Shown here piece by piece: positions 24,664 through 33,097 of a DNA stretch of 64,000 nucleotides. The stretch is from positions 210,487 to 274,486 of the forward strand of contig NZ_CP014598.1 of the NCBI RefSeq assembly GCF_001687105.1. Reading direction: 5' to 3'. The DNA comes from Salipiger sp. CCB-MM3. Lineage in GTDB: Bacteria > Pseudomonadota > Alphaproteobacteria > Rhodobacterales > Rhodobacteraceae. Made by a program: the position numbers and the translations under genes. How positions within the stretch are numbered: the stretch's first letter is position 1; every line of letters starts with the position of its first letter. Below the pieces are notes generated by a model. That model made no database searches, had not been told where the DNA came from, and worked only from the letters and a program-made list of their open reading frames with translations.

Positions 24664-26832
24664 TCAGACCAGCCCGAAAGACGCATAGGGGATGTAGCGC
24701 ACCGGGGTGCCCGGCTCTACGTCCATGGCGGCATCCGGCAATTCCACCAGCCCATCGGCCCAGGACAACCCGCTGATCCGGCCCGACCCTTCAGAGGCAA
24801 AGACCTCGGCGTGGCCCGCATCGGTGAGCCGCGCGCGCAGATACTCGCGGCGGCCCTGTTTCTTGCGCTTGGAGAAGGCAGCGGGAACGGTGAAGCCGCG
24901 CGGCTCGTTCCAGCCCGCGCCGGACATCAACGACAGGGCGGGACGCGCAAAGACCAGCGCGCAGACCAGCGCCGCGACCGGGTTGCCGGGCAGGCCAAAC
25001 ACCGGAACGCCCTCCCACATCGCCAGCGCCAGCGGACGTCCGGGTTTCAGCGCGATGCGCCACGCCGACAGCGACCCGCGCGCGCGCAGCAGGGCCGAGA
25101 CGTGATCTTCATCCCCCGCAGAGGCGCCGCCGGAGGTCAGGATCACATCCGCCTCGCGCGCGCCCTCGTTCAGCCGCGCCTCAATGAGGCCCGCGTCGTC
25201 TTTGATGTGCCCCAGATCCACCGGCTCAAACCTCCAGCCCTGCGCCAGCGACAGCAGCATCGGGCGGTTGGCATCCCAGATCTGATGCGGCTCTGCGGGC
25301 AGGGACGGTGCGGGGATGATTTCATCGCCGGTCGACAGCACGCCAACGCGCAGCGGGCGGTGCACCGGCAGCTCGGCGATCCCCAAGGCCGAGGCAAGCG
25401 CAAGCTCGGGCGCGCGCAGGCGGCGGCCCTTTTGCAGCGCGGCGGCCCCGGCGGCCACGTCCTCGCCCGCCTTGCGGGTGTTGGCGCGGGGCTTGATGGG
25501 GCCGTCGAAGACAACGGTGGTGGCGTCGCTGTTGGTGTCTTCTTCCAGCACCACCGTATCCACCCCCTCGGGCAGGATCGCCCCGGTGAGGATGCGCACC
25601 GCGTGGCCCGGCGGCACCGCATGCGGGTAGGGCTGCCCGGCGGCGGCACGGCCCGCGACCAGCGGCAGGCGCTGCACGCCGCTGCCGGTGGCGCCATGGG
25701 CAAAGCCGTAGCCATCGACCGCCGAATTGGGCATCGGCGGGTTCGAGCGTTTCGCAGCCACATCCGCCGCCAGCACGCGCCCCGCAGCTTCTAAGGTGGG
25801 AACGGTCTCGGTTCCGGTGACCGGGCGCAGCGCCGCGCGCAGCTTGCTCAGCGCCTCGTCCACCGGCATCCACGACACGCCCTGCGGCATGGCAAAACAG
25901 TCGTTGCGCAGGCGCGGCGGCTGCAGGTCATCGTTGGCGCGAGGGGTCTCAGCAGGCATGGCAGGCTCGGGAAGCTGTGGAAAGGCGGACTGCGCGGCGT
26001 CGGAAAGACTGCTCTCATGCCCGAGGCCGAGGATCCAGCCCTCTTCCGGATCGCCCGCGCGGGTGAGGGTGTCGAGCAGCGCCGGATCGAGCGCGCGCAG
26101 CGCCCCGGCCAGCACCCGCACCTGCGCGCGGTCCTTGATCTCATCGGGCTCGGCCAGCGCCGCCACCGTGCCTTTGATCAGCGAGGGGAAAAGTTCGACC
26201 AGCACGAGGGGCGCGTCCTGCTGCTCGAAGGGGCGCACGGCGATGTCCTTGCCGAACCGCTCGCGCAGCGCCTGCAGCCGCGCGATACCCAAAAGCCCCT
26301 GCGAGCCGACGGATCCGGCCCCGGCGAGTTTCCACACCGGCTGCGCGCCGGGGGTCTCGTCGCAGGTGCGGCTCTCGGCGAAGGGATTGGCATAGCCCTG
26401 CTTGGTTCGCGGCAGGTGTTGGATGTCGCGCGCCATGCCATTGCCCCAGAACGGACCGCTTCCGGGGAAGAGACGGTTGATCTCTGCGGCCACCTCTAGG
26501 CGGTTGTTGGCATTGTCGGGCGCGTCTTCGATCCGCTCTGCCAGCGCCTCCCAGATCGCGAAAGGGTCCGAGCGCCCGGTTAACGCCTCGGCAAAACCCT
26601 TGGGGTAGGCGAAAGGGAAATCGAATCCCGCCAGCACCCGCCGCCCGGCGGCGCGCTCCGCCTCGAACAGCTGCACAAGCGTCTCGGTCGCCGCCTCGCG
26701 GGTGCGGTGATAGCTGGCCGCCACGCCCTGCTCGCGGGCGATGCCGATCCAGATGGCATCCTTGCTCTCGCCCACGGGCGAGGGTTTCGACGCCCCGGAC
26801 CAGTCCACGACGACGAAGGTGTCAAATCTCAC
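24664..26832 (-). CDS. moeA: MoeA molybdotransferase with N-terminal RNase H-like (DUF429-type) domain
   Basis: A 722-aa two-part protein. From about residue 318 to the end it is MoeA, which inserts molybdate into adenylylated molybdopterin. It has MPNSAVDGYGFA, GHAVRILTGAILPEGVDTVV and VGVLSTGDEI. ILTSGGASAGDEDHV and VPVFGLPGNPVAAL follow. The first 300 residues are extra. They begin MRFDTFVVVDWSGASKP and contain RRVLAGFDFPFAYP, suggesting an RNase H/actin-like fold of the DUF429 type; I am less sure of this domain name. Ordinary MoeA is about 400 aa. The gene overlaps mobB by 4 bp and ends the cofactor operon fdhD-mobA-mobB-moeA. Confidence 0.9.
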   Translation of the reverse strand: MRFDTFVVVDWSGASKPSPVGESKDAIWIGIAREQGVAASYHRTREAATETLVQLFEAERAAGRRVLAGFDFPFAYPKGFAEALTGRSDPFAIWEALAERIEDAPDNANNRLEVAAEINRLFPGSGPFWGNGMARDIQHLPRTKQGYANPFAESRTCDETPGAQPVWKLAGAGSVGSQGLLGIARLQALRERFGKDIAVRPFEQQDAPLVLVELFPSLIKGTVAALAEPDEIKDRAQVRVLAGALRALDPALLDTLTRAGDPEEGWILGLGHESSLSDAAQSAFPQLPEPAMPAETPRANDDLQPPRLRNDCFAMPQGVSWMPVDEALSKLRAALRPVTGTETVPTLEAAGRVLAADVAAKRSNPPMPNSAVDGYGFAHGATGSGVQRLPLVAGRAAAGQPYPHAVPPGHAVRILTGAILPEGVDTVVLEEDTNSDATTVVFDGPIKPRANTRKAGEDVAAGAAALQKGRRLRAPELALASALGIAELPVHRPLRVGVLSTGDEIIPAPSLPAEPHQIWDANRPMLLSLAQGWRFEPVDLGHIKDDAGLIEARLNEGAREADVILTSGGASAGDEDHVSALLRARGSLSAWRIALKPGRPLALAMWEGVPVFGLPGNPVAALVCALVFARPALSLMSGAGWNEPRGFTVPAAFSKRKKQGRREYLRARLTDAGHAEVFASEGSGRISGLSWADGLVELPDAAMDVEPGTPVRYIPYASFGLV

Positions 26833-27320
26833 AGCCCGACCTCGCGCGCGATGAAATCGGCGATGGCGGCGGTGTCGTTCAGATCGAAGCGGGGCAGGAC
26901 GGTGTCCACCGCGCTGTCGGCGGCGACGGCCCGGATGCTGGGGTTCGCGGGCGAAAGCAGCGCTTTGCCGGTCTCGGCGCGATGCGCCTCGATCTTCGGG
27001 TGCGGTGCGGATTTATAGCCCTCGACCAGCACCAGATCGACGGGCGAGAGCTTGGTCAACAGCTCAGACAGCGGCGGCTCGGGGGCATCGCGCAGCTCAT
27101 GCATCAGCGCCCAGCGGTGCGGCGAGGCAAGCAGCACCTCATGCGCCCCGGCCTGACGGTGGCGATAGCTGTCGCGGCCGGGCTGGTCGACATCGGTGCT
27201 GTGATGCGCGTGCTTGAGCGTCGAGACCGAGAGGCCGCGGGCGCAGAACTCGGCGACCAGACGCTCCATCAGCCCGGTCTTGCCACAGTTCTTGCTGCCG
27301 GTGACGCCGTAGATCCTCAT
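26829..27320 (-). CDS. mobB: Molybdopterin-guanine dinucleotide biosynthesis protein B
   Basis: A 163-aa GTP-binding protein that aids MobA in converting Mo-molybdopterin to the guanine dinucleotide form used by both formate dehydrogenases here. The N-terminal P-loop reads GVTGSKNCGKTGLMERLV. STLKHAHH follows, with the conserved DSYRHRQAGAHEVLLASPHRW downstream. DLVLVEGYKSAPHPKIEAHR is also present, as in the family. It overlaps mobA and moeA by 4 bp on either side, so the operon is tightly coupled. Confidence 0.95.
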   Translation of the reverse strand: MRIYGVTGSKNCGKTGLMERLVAEFCARGLSVSTLKHAHHSTDVDQPGRDSYRHRQAGAHEVLLASPHRWALMHELRDAPEPPLSELLTKLSPVDLVLVEGYKSAPHPKIEAHRAETGKALLSPANPSIRAVAADSAVDTVLPRFDLNDTAAIADFIAREVGL

Positions 27321-27967
27321 GAGGCGAGCGCCTCGGCCCGCGCCAGATCCTCGGGCGTGTTGACGTTGAAGAAGGGATCGAAGGGCTCGGCGGGGAACAG
27401 CGCCTCACCCGCGCCGTGCTGGTCGGTCCAGAGCACCACCTTGCGCAAGCCCTCCTCCAGCGCTCCACGCAGATGGTTTCGCAACGAAACCGGCCAGAGG
27501 CCGAAGGTCGGGTGCCGGTTGATCTTCTTGCCACCGCCGGATTTCAGCGCTTCGTCGCCAGAGCGCGGCGTGCAGGCGAGCGCCAGCAGATGCGGGCAAT
27601 CTTCGGCGGCCAGCAGCAGGCGCGGCACCAGATCGCAGGGGAAGAACGGCGTGTCGGCGGCCACGGTGACGATGCTGTCAGCCCCCTGTTCGGCGGCCCA
27701 GTCGAGCCCGGCGAGCACCCCCGCGAGCGGGCCGGGGAAGCCGGGGATCGTGTCGGGCAGTACCGGCAGGCCGTAGCGGGCAAAGCGCGCGGCGTCGCCG
27801 TTGGCGTTGAGCGCCAGCCCCCCAACCTGCGGCTCGATCCGGTCGATCACGCGCTGCAGAAGGGGCGCGCCGCCGATCTCCAGCAGCCCCTTGTCGCCGC
27901 CGCCCATGCGCGTGGCGAGGCCGCCTGCGAGGATCACCCCCAAGGGCTGTTGCAGGGGGCGGGTCAT
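27317..27967 (-). CDS. mobA: Molybdenum cofactor guanylyltransferase
   Basis: A 216-aa nucleotidyltransferase that attaches GMP to molybdopterin. The signature GVILAGGLATRMGGGDKGLLEI is at residues 9-30, with LPDTIPGFPGPLAGVLAGLD and VTVAADTPFFP further on. NVNTPEDLARAEAL at the C-terminus is typical of the family. It overlaps fdhD by 4 bp (ATGA) and mobB by 4 bp. Confidence 0.95.
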   Translation of the reverse strand: MTRPLQQPLGVILAGGLATRMGGGDKGLLEIGGAPLLQRVIDRIEPQVGGLALNANGDAARFARYGLPVLPDTIPGFPGPLAGVLAGLDWAAEQGADSIVTVAADTPFFPCDLVPRLLLAAEDCPHLLALACTPRSGDEALKSGGGKKINRHPTFGLWPVSLRNHLRGALEEGLRKVVLWTDQHGAGEALFPAEPFDPFFNVNTPEDLARAEALAS

Positions 27968-28839
27968 TCGGCGGCCTCATCTGCGGATTTGCGCCGCGAC
28001 TTGCGGTCTTCCTCGGGCACCGAGGCCGGGTCGACGTCGCGCCGCAGCCGCTCCTCGCCCGAGAGGCAGACGAAGCGCTGCCCGCGCATCCGGCCAATCA
28101 GCGTCAGCCCCACCTGCCGGGCGATCTCGACGCCCCATGCGGTGAAGCCCGAGCGTGAGGCCAGCACCGGAATGCCCATCAGCGCGGTCTTTATGACCAT
28201 TTCGGAAGTGAGCCGCCCGGTGGTGTAAAGGAGCTTGTCCTCGGCGCTCAGCCCATGGCGGAACATGAAGCCCGAGATCTTGTCGACAGCATTGTGTCGC
28301 CCGACATCTTCCATATAAACCAATGGCTTGTCCTGCTGACACAGCACGGTGCCATGGATCGCGCCCGCCTCGAGATAAAGCGAGGGGGTGGTGTTGATCT
28401 CTTTCGCCAAAGCATAGAGCCACGAGGTGCGCACCTCGGCTTGCGGCAGGGTGAGACCCTCGAGCCCCTCCATCATATCGCCGAAGACCGTGCCGACGGC
28501 GCAGCCGGAGGTGCGGGTCTTTTTCTGCACTTTCTCCTCATAGGAGGTCTCGCGCTCGGTGCGTACGACGACGGTCTCGATCTCGTCGTCGTAATCAACG
28601 CCGGTCACCACGTCATCGGCGCGCAGCATCCCCTGATTGCGCAGGAATCCCAGCGCAAGATACTCGGGGTAGTCGCCGATGGTCATCGCGGTGACGATTT
28701 CCTGACGGTTGAGATAGATGGTGAGCGGGCGCTCCTCGACCACCGAGATCTCTGTCTCGGCACCGGTGTGATCGGTGCCAGAGATGCGCCGCGTGAGGCG
28801 CGCGTCTGCGGGGTTCGGGAGCAGGGGAATTTCGGGCAT
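27964..28839 (-). CDS. fdhD: Formate dehydrogenase accessory sulfurtransferase
   Basis: A 291-aa protein that transfers sulfur to the molybdenum cofactor before insertion into formate dehydrogenase. Family features include EERPLTIYLNRQEIVTAMTI, ALGFLRNQGML, EDVGRHNAVDKISGF and LLYTTGRLTSEMV. The sulfur-carrying loop here reads TSGCAVGTVFG, with a single Cys where E. coli has a C-x-x-C pair. It is the first gene of the cofactor operon and lies 78 bp from the divergent DUF2478 gene. Both formate dehydrogenases in the window are likely clients. Confidence 0.95.
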   Translation of the reverse strand: MPEIPLLPNPADARLTRRISGTDHTGAETEISVVEERPLTIYLNRQEIVTAMTIGDYPEYLALGFLRNQGMLRADDVVTGVDYDDEIETVVVRTERETSYEEKVQKKTRTSGCAVGTVFGDMMEGLEGLTLPQAEVRTSWLYALAKEINTTPSLYLEAGAIHGTVLCQQDKPLVYMEDVGRHNAVDKISGFMFRHGLSAEDKLLYTTGRLTSEMVIKTALMGIPVLASRSGFTAWGVEIARQVGLTLIGRMRGQRFVCLSGEERLRRDVDPASVPEEDRKSRRKSADEAAE

Positions 28840-28917
28840 GCGGATGATCTTGCGCCTCCTCTGGCCTGCGCGTTGGGCATCTTGTAACCTGCGCCGGGGA
28901 GTTTCAAGGGGACGGAC

Positions 28918-29433
28918 ATGCTAGGGTACGTAACGGGTCTGGGTCGCGGCGAGGTGGACCGGCTGATGCGCGAGGTCGCCGACCGGCTGCGCGCCGAGGG
29001 CTGGCCTCTGGCTGGCGCGGTGCAGCACAATATCGAGACCGGCCCGACCAGCAAATGCCACATGGATCTGCAGGTGCTGAGCGGCGCGGACGTGGTGCGG
29101 ATCAGTCAGGATCTGGGCGCGCTGTCGCGCGGTTGCCGTCTCGATCCGCAGGGGCTGGAGCGGGTTGTCGGGCTGGTGAGCGCCGGGCTCTCGAAGGGGG
29201 CGGCGCTGCTTCTGGTCAATAAGTTCGGCAAGCAGGAAGTGGACGGTCGCGGCTTTCGTCCGGTGATCGGCGAGGCGCTGTCGTCGGGCGTGCCGGTGCT
29301 GGTGGCGGTGAACGAGGGCAACCTCGAAGCCTTCCTGACCTTCGCCGAGGATCTTGCCGAGGCTCTGCCCCCCGATGTGGACGCGCTCACCGACTGGTGC
29401 CGGGCGCGCATGCGCGAGGCGGCGGAGGTCTAA
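28918..29433 (+). CDS. DUF2478 family protein
   Basis: A 171-aa protein beginning MLGYVTGLGRGEVDRLM. It contains GWPLAGAVQHNIE, and in the second half LLVNKFGKQEVDGRGFRPVI followed by ALSSGVPVLVAVNE, characteristic of DUF2478. The fold is expected to be P-loop-like, although the N-terminal loop lacks a classical Walker A. Members often sit near molybdenum uptake or cofactor genes, and here it is divergent from fdhD. GGGGACGGAC precedes the ATG. The function is not established. Confidence 0.85.
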   Translation: MLGYVTGLGRGEVDRLMREVADRLRAEGWPLAGAVQHNIETGPTSKCHMDLQVLSGADVVRISQDLGALSRGCRLDPQGLERVVGLVSAGLSKGAALLLVNKFGKQEVDGRGFRPVIGEALSSGVPVLVAVNEGNLEAFLTFAEDLAEALPPDVDALTDWCRARMREAAEV

Positions 29434-29459
29434 ACGCGCAGGGCTTAGAGGCGTACTTC

Positions 29460-29924
29460 TTAAAGGCGTACAGTTGCGCAGCGGTTGCCGTGCTCGGAGA
29501 CGATTTTGGCACCGGCCCCAAGGGCGATCTGCAGCATCGCGCGGTTGTCATGGCTGAAGGTGGCCTCGACGGTCTCGACCCCCATCTCGCGGGCATGATC
29601 CAGCGCGGCGGCAAAGAGGCGCCGCCCGTAGCCGCGACCCTGATAGGCGTCCTCGACCGACAGCGCGATTTCGGCGTGTGCATCCCCGGCGCGGTAAAGC
29701 TCCATGACCGCGCGGGTCTCGCCATCCGCCTCCAGCCCGAGCAGCAGATCGGGTCGGCTGGTCTCGGCGCGGCGTTGCAGCCAGTCGGGTCCGGCAGGGC
29801 ATTGAAAGCGGCTGCGGCGGGCGGCGGCACTGAGCCGCTGCCAATGGCGCATCAAGAGAACCGTCGCGCGCCGCAGCGAGCCTTCGGTCGGGACGGAATG
29901 AAGATGTGCTTCGGCCTGTGCCAT
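29460..29924 (-). CDS. GNAT family N-acetyltransferase
   Basis: A 154-aa protein. The acetyl-CoA-binding motif A is clear near residues 95-112 (VEDAYQGRGYGRRLFAAAL), preceded by the strand AEIALS and followed by VETVEATFSHDNRAMLQIAL. The substrate cannot be predicted. I chose the ATG at 29924; a longer frame begins at 30032 but adds Trp/Pro/Asp-rich sequence unlike the family. It converges with the DUF2478 gene (26 bp apart). Confidence 0.8.
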   Translation of the reverse strand: MAQAEAHLHSVPTEGSLRRATVLLMRHWQRLSAAARRSRFQCPAGPDWLQRRAETSRPDLLLGLEADGETRAVMELYRAGDAHAEIALSVEDAYQGRGYGRRLFAAALDHAREMGVETVEATFSHDNRAMLQIALGAGAKIVSEHGNRCATVRL

Positions 29925-30146
29925 CAGGGAACTCCGGGCAGGGTCATCGTCGCTTGGGTCCGAGATAGGGGCAGGGTGGGGGCGCAACCACCGCCAATTG
30001 CGACACTCCGCCATGCGGCCTAGGCATGCCACGCGGCGCTTGATTAATCCGATTAAAACTGTCAGAAATGAAAAGAGGCCAGCTTCGACGCCAGCTCAGG
30101 CACCCTAATGGGTCGCGCCGCGACCCCCCGGACAGTCGGAGGCACT

Positions 30147-30659
30147 ATGGCTGATCATCACGCGACACCCCAAGGACCGGGACACACCCGTTGCGGCGGC
30201 TCGGCGGGCATTTCGGACCTGACTGGACTCGGGCGGCACGATCTGACGGTATTGATGATCGCGCGCTATTTCTTCCAGTCCTTCGCGCATCCGCAATCCG
30301 AGGGCTGGCTGCGCGCCATGTCGGGGGCCGAGCAGGTGCTGGGCCCAAAAGAGGCGCCCGAGGTGGTTTTTGCCGTGCTGCGCGCGGTGCAGGAGATGCG
30401 CCATGCGCGGCGCAACCCGTTCAACTTCTCCAACCCGGATTGCCCCGGCTGCGCCGCGCGGCTGTGCGGGCATGAGCGGCTGTTTCTCAACATTTTCCGG
30501 GCCATGCGGCGCGGGCGGCAGGGCGATGCCGAGGCCCATGCGCTGCTGCTCTGCGAGGGCAATGGGGTCCAGCGCCTGATCGCCGCGATGGGCGTTCTGG
30601 CCACGGCCATGCCGGGGGTGCCGCTGCGCCCGTCGGCCGAGCGTCAGCCGACACATTGA
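30147..30659 (+). CDS. Hypothetical protein with C-x2-C-x4-C motif
   Basis: A 170-aa cytoplasmic protein I do not recognise. It contains a mostly helical middle (HDLTVLMIARYFFQSF, RAMSGAEQVLG) and a Cys cluster near residues 98-108 (DCPGCAARLCGHERLF) that could bind zinc or a cluster, with further Cys at about residue 15 and near 135. Plus-strand reading is preferred over the equally long antisense ORF. The Cys motif, the balanced composition and the downstream end near a terminator fit a real gene better. The ATG at 30147 is chosen over one 13 codons upstream without strong support. Confidence 0.6.
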   Translation: MADHHATPQGPGHTRCGGSAGISDLTGLGRHDLTVLMIARYFFQSFAHPQSEGWLRAMSGAEQVLGPKEAPEVVFAVLRAVQEMRHARRNPFNFSNPDCPGCAARLCGHERLFLNIFRAMRRGRQGDAEAHALLLCEGNGVQRLIAAMGVLATAMPGVPLRPSAERQPTH

Positions 30660-30704
30660 GGGCCGCGCCTGCGGGATGGGGCCTGAGTAACTAGGGCCTG
30701 AATA

Positions 30705-30740
30705 AAATGAGAGCCGCGCTGGGTGGGCAGCGCGGCTCTC
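30705..30740 (-). terminator. Intrinsic terminator after the zinc dehydrogenase gene
   Basis: GAGAGCCGCGCT (30709-30720) and AGCGCGGCTCTC (30729-30740) form a perfect 12-bp stem with an 8-nt loop. Read on the minus strand, the stem is followed by ATTTTATT, a short U-rich tail. It lies 16 bp after the stop of the dehydrogenase at 30757, and ends the TRAP/dehydrogenase operon. Confidence 0.8.
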
Positions 30741-30756
30741 TGCGGAAGACGGGAGA

Positions 30757-31809
30757 TCAGCCGAACGTCAGCTGGACCTTCACCGCCTTGCCTCGGTCCA
30801 TCGCCAGTTCCACCGCCGCCGGTGCCTCATCAACCGGCAGCGAATGGGTGACGATCGGACCCAAAGTCATGGAGCGCCCGTTGATCAGCTCCACCGCCTG
30901 CCCGAACTCGGCGTCGAAGCGATGCGTGCCGCACAGGTTGATCTCTTTCGAGACCAGCATGTTGAACGGCACCGGCGTGTCGCCCATCACGCCGACCTGC
31001 ACGATGGTGCCAAGCGGGCGGGTGCAGGCGATGGCGGACCGGATCGCGGGGCCAGCGGCGGAGCATTCGAAGCAGAGGTCGAATTGGCCTTTCTCGGCCT
31101 CATACTCGGCAAGCTCGGCGCCATTGGTGGCGACGTTGATCGTGCGGGTTGCGCCGACCTGTTTGGCCACCGCCAGCGTGGCATCCTGAAGGTCGGTGAC
31201 GACGATTTCCGCGGCGCCGTAATGCTTGGCGAGCGCCACGCAGAGCGCGCCGATGGGGCCTGCGCCGGTCACGAGCACGCGCTTGCCTTCGAGTGAGCCG
31301 GCCACCTGAACGGCGCGGGTCACGGCACGGCAGCAGACGGCGAGCGGCTCGGCCAGCGCGGCCTCAGCCATGGGAACGCCCTCGGCGATCTTGTAGCACT
31401 GGCCCGCCCCGATCGCGACGCGGTCGCGGAAGAAGCCCTGCTCGTGCGGCAGGAACATCGCCGAGCCCTTGAAGCGCATGTTCATGCAGTGCTGGTGATC
31501 GCCCTGCGCGCAGAACTTGCAGGTGCCGCAGGGGTGCGACGGGTTCACCGCCACAACGTCTCCGACCGACACCCCCTCGACCGCCTCGCCAAGCGCGACC
31601 ACGGTGCCCGCGGCCTCGTGGCCGATGATGATCGGCTCGCGCACCCGGATCGTGCCGATGCCGCCGTCGGCGTAGTAGTGGATGTCCGAGCCGCAGATGC
31701 CCCCCGCGCCGATCGCGACCACCACCTCGCCCGCAGCGGGGCTCGGCTCTTGGGTGGTCTCGACGCGCAGGTCTTTTTGTCCGTGCAGCCGTGCGATGCG
31801 GTTGGTCAT
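30757..31809 (-). CDS. Zinc-dependent sugar-acid dehydrogenase (L-idonate/L-gulonate 5-dehydrogenase type)
   Basis: A 350-aa medium-chain dehydrogenase. Catalytic zinc ligands are in GGICGSDIHYYADGG and GHEAAGTVV; the structural zinc site is CGTCKFCAQGDHQHC near residues 94-108. The Rossmann motif reads VTGAGPIGALCVALA near 180. It most resembles L-idonate 5-dehydrogenases, a group that also includes L-gulonate 5-dehydrogenases. Its company with a TRAP transporter, GntR regulator and uxuA/uxuB genes points to L-gulonate, whose 5-oxidation gives D-fructuronate, the substrate of UxuB. It is 9 bp after the TRAP large permease. The enzyme family is certain; the substrate is inferred. Confidence 0.9.
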   Translation of the reverse strand: MTNRIARLHGQKDLRVETTQEPSPAAGEVVVAIGAGGICGSDIHYYADGGIGTIRVREPIIIGHEAAGTVVALGEAVEGVSVGDVVAVNPSHPCGTCKFCAQGDHQHCMNMRFKGSAMFLPHEQGFFRDRVAIGAGQCYKIAEGVPMAEAALAEPLAVCCRAVTRAVQVAGSLEGKRVLVTGAGPIGALCVALAKHYGAAEIVVTDLQDATLAVAKQVGATRTINVATNGAELAEYEAEKGQFDLCFECSAAGPAIRSAIACTRPLGTIVQVGVMGDTPVPFNMLVSKEINLCGTHRFDAEFGQAVELINGRSMTLGPIVTHSLPVDEAPAAVELAMDRGKAVKVQLTFG

Positions 31810-31818
31810 GGTGATGTC

Positions 31819-33096
31819 CTAGTTCGACAGGAAGGAAGGCAGCCAAGTGCTGAAGAACGGCACGTAAGACACGAGCAGCAGCACAAGGATGTTGGTGAGG
31901 ATGAACGGCATGATCGCGCGGGTCACTTCCCAGAGCGAGATCCGCCCGATGCCCGCGCAGATGAAGAGGCAGACGCCCACCGGCGGGGTGGTCAGGCCGA
32001 TCATCAAGTTGAGCACCGCAAAGACCGCGAAGTGCAGCGGATCGACGCCCACGCCGGTGGCCAGCGCCAGCAGCGGCCCAAAGAGGATGATCAGCGCGGC
32101 GATCGTCTCCATGAACATGCCGACGAAGAGCAGCACGAGGTTGATCAGCAGGATCACAAGGAACTTGTTGTCGGTGAGCGAGAGCACCGAGTCCGCGATC
32201 ATCTGCGGGATGCGCTCCGAGACGAGGATCCAGCCAAAGACGTTGGCAAGCCCCACCAGCACGAGGATCGCGGCGGCAGAGACGGCGCTGTCGATCAGGA
32301 TCTTCGGCACGTCGCGGACCTTCAGCCCGCGGTAGACGAAGGCACCGACAACGAAGGCGTAGATCGAGGCGACGATGGCGGTCTCGGTCGGGGTGGCGAA
32401 GCCGATCAGCAGGCCGCCGACGATAAAGCCGGTCATGGCCACGGCCCAGAAGGCCCCGAGGAAGGCTTTCCACAGCTCGCCGACGCCCTGCCATTCCTGA
32501 CGCGGGAAATTGTTGCGCTTGGCGATGATCCACGCGGTGATCATCATCGCGACGCCCATCAGGATGCCCGGCAGGGCGCCCGCGATGAACATCTTGCCGA
32601 CCGAGATGCCCGACAGCGTGCCGACGATGATCATCGGAACCGAGGGCGGGATGATCGGCCCGACGGTGGACGAGGCGGCGGTGATCGCGGCAGAGAAATC
32701 GGCGGGGTAGCCAGCCTTTTTCATGCCGGGGATCATCATGCCGCCGATCGAGGCGGCGTCAGCCGCGGCGGTACCCGAGATGCCGCCGAACAGCATCGAG
32801 GCGGCGACGTTGGTCAGGCCCAGACCGCCGCGCATCCAGCCCACCAGCGCCTGTGCCAGCCGCACGATACGCCCGGTGATACCGCCGGCGTTCATCAGGT
32901 TCCCGGCAAGGATGAAGCCCGGGATGCAGAGCAGCACGAAGCTGTCCATGCCCGCGTACATCTTTTGCGGGATCACCACGAGGGGCATGCCCTTGAACAG
33001 GATATAGGCCATCGACGAGACGCCGAGGGTGATTGCCACCGGCAGGCCGATGATCAGGCCGCCGAGGAAGCAGCCAAGCAGGATAGTCAGCTCCAT
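31819..33096 (-). CDS. TRAP transporter large permease (DctM family)
   Basis: A 425-aa membrane protein with about 12 helices that carries the sodium-coupled transport step. Family features are the N-terminal GCFLGGLIIGLPVAITLG, FGGISGTAAADAASIGG near 110, and VGPIIPPSVPMIIVGT near 145. LTTPPVGVCLFICAGIG is near 370. It starts 1 bp after the small permease stop. Together with genes at 33098 and 33713 it completes a tripartite importer, likely for a sugar acid given the adjacent dehydrogenase and uxu genes. Confidence 0.95.
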   Translation of the reverse strand: MELTILLGCFLGGLIIGLPVAITLGVSSMAYILFKGMPLVVIPQKMYAGMDSFVLLCIPGFILAGNLMNAGGITGRIVRLAQALVGWMRGGLGLTNVAASMLFGGISGTAAADAASIGGMMIPGMKKAGYPADFSAAITAASSTVGPIIPPSVPMIIVGTLSGISVGKMFIAGALPGILMGVAMMITAWIIAKRNNFPRQEWQGVGELWKAFLGAFWAVAMTGFIVGGLLIGFATPTETAIVASIYAFVVGAFVYRGLKVRDVPKILIDSAVSAAAILVLVGLANVFGWILVSERIPQMIADSVLSLTDNKFLVILLINLVLLFVGMFMETIAALIILFGPLLALATGVGVDPLHFAVFAVLNLMIGLTTPPVGVCLFICAGIGRISLWEVTRAIMPFILTNILVLLLVSYVPFFSTWLPSFLSN

Positions 33097-33097
33097 T

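Noticed and set aside
30030..30075. Possible FNR-type box near TTGATTAATCCGATTAA
   Set aside because: It matches only the first half-site; the second half lacks the ATCAA core and spacing.
30105..30656. 183-codon minus-strand frame mirrored on the hypothetical gene
   Set aside because: Same length as the plus-strand frame, but the plus reading has a coherent Cys motif. Some doubt remains, reflected in the lower confidence of the plus call.
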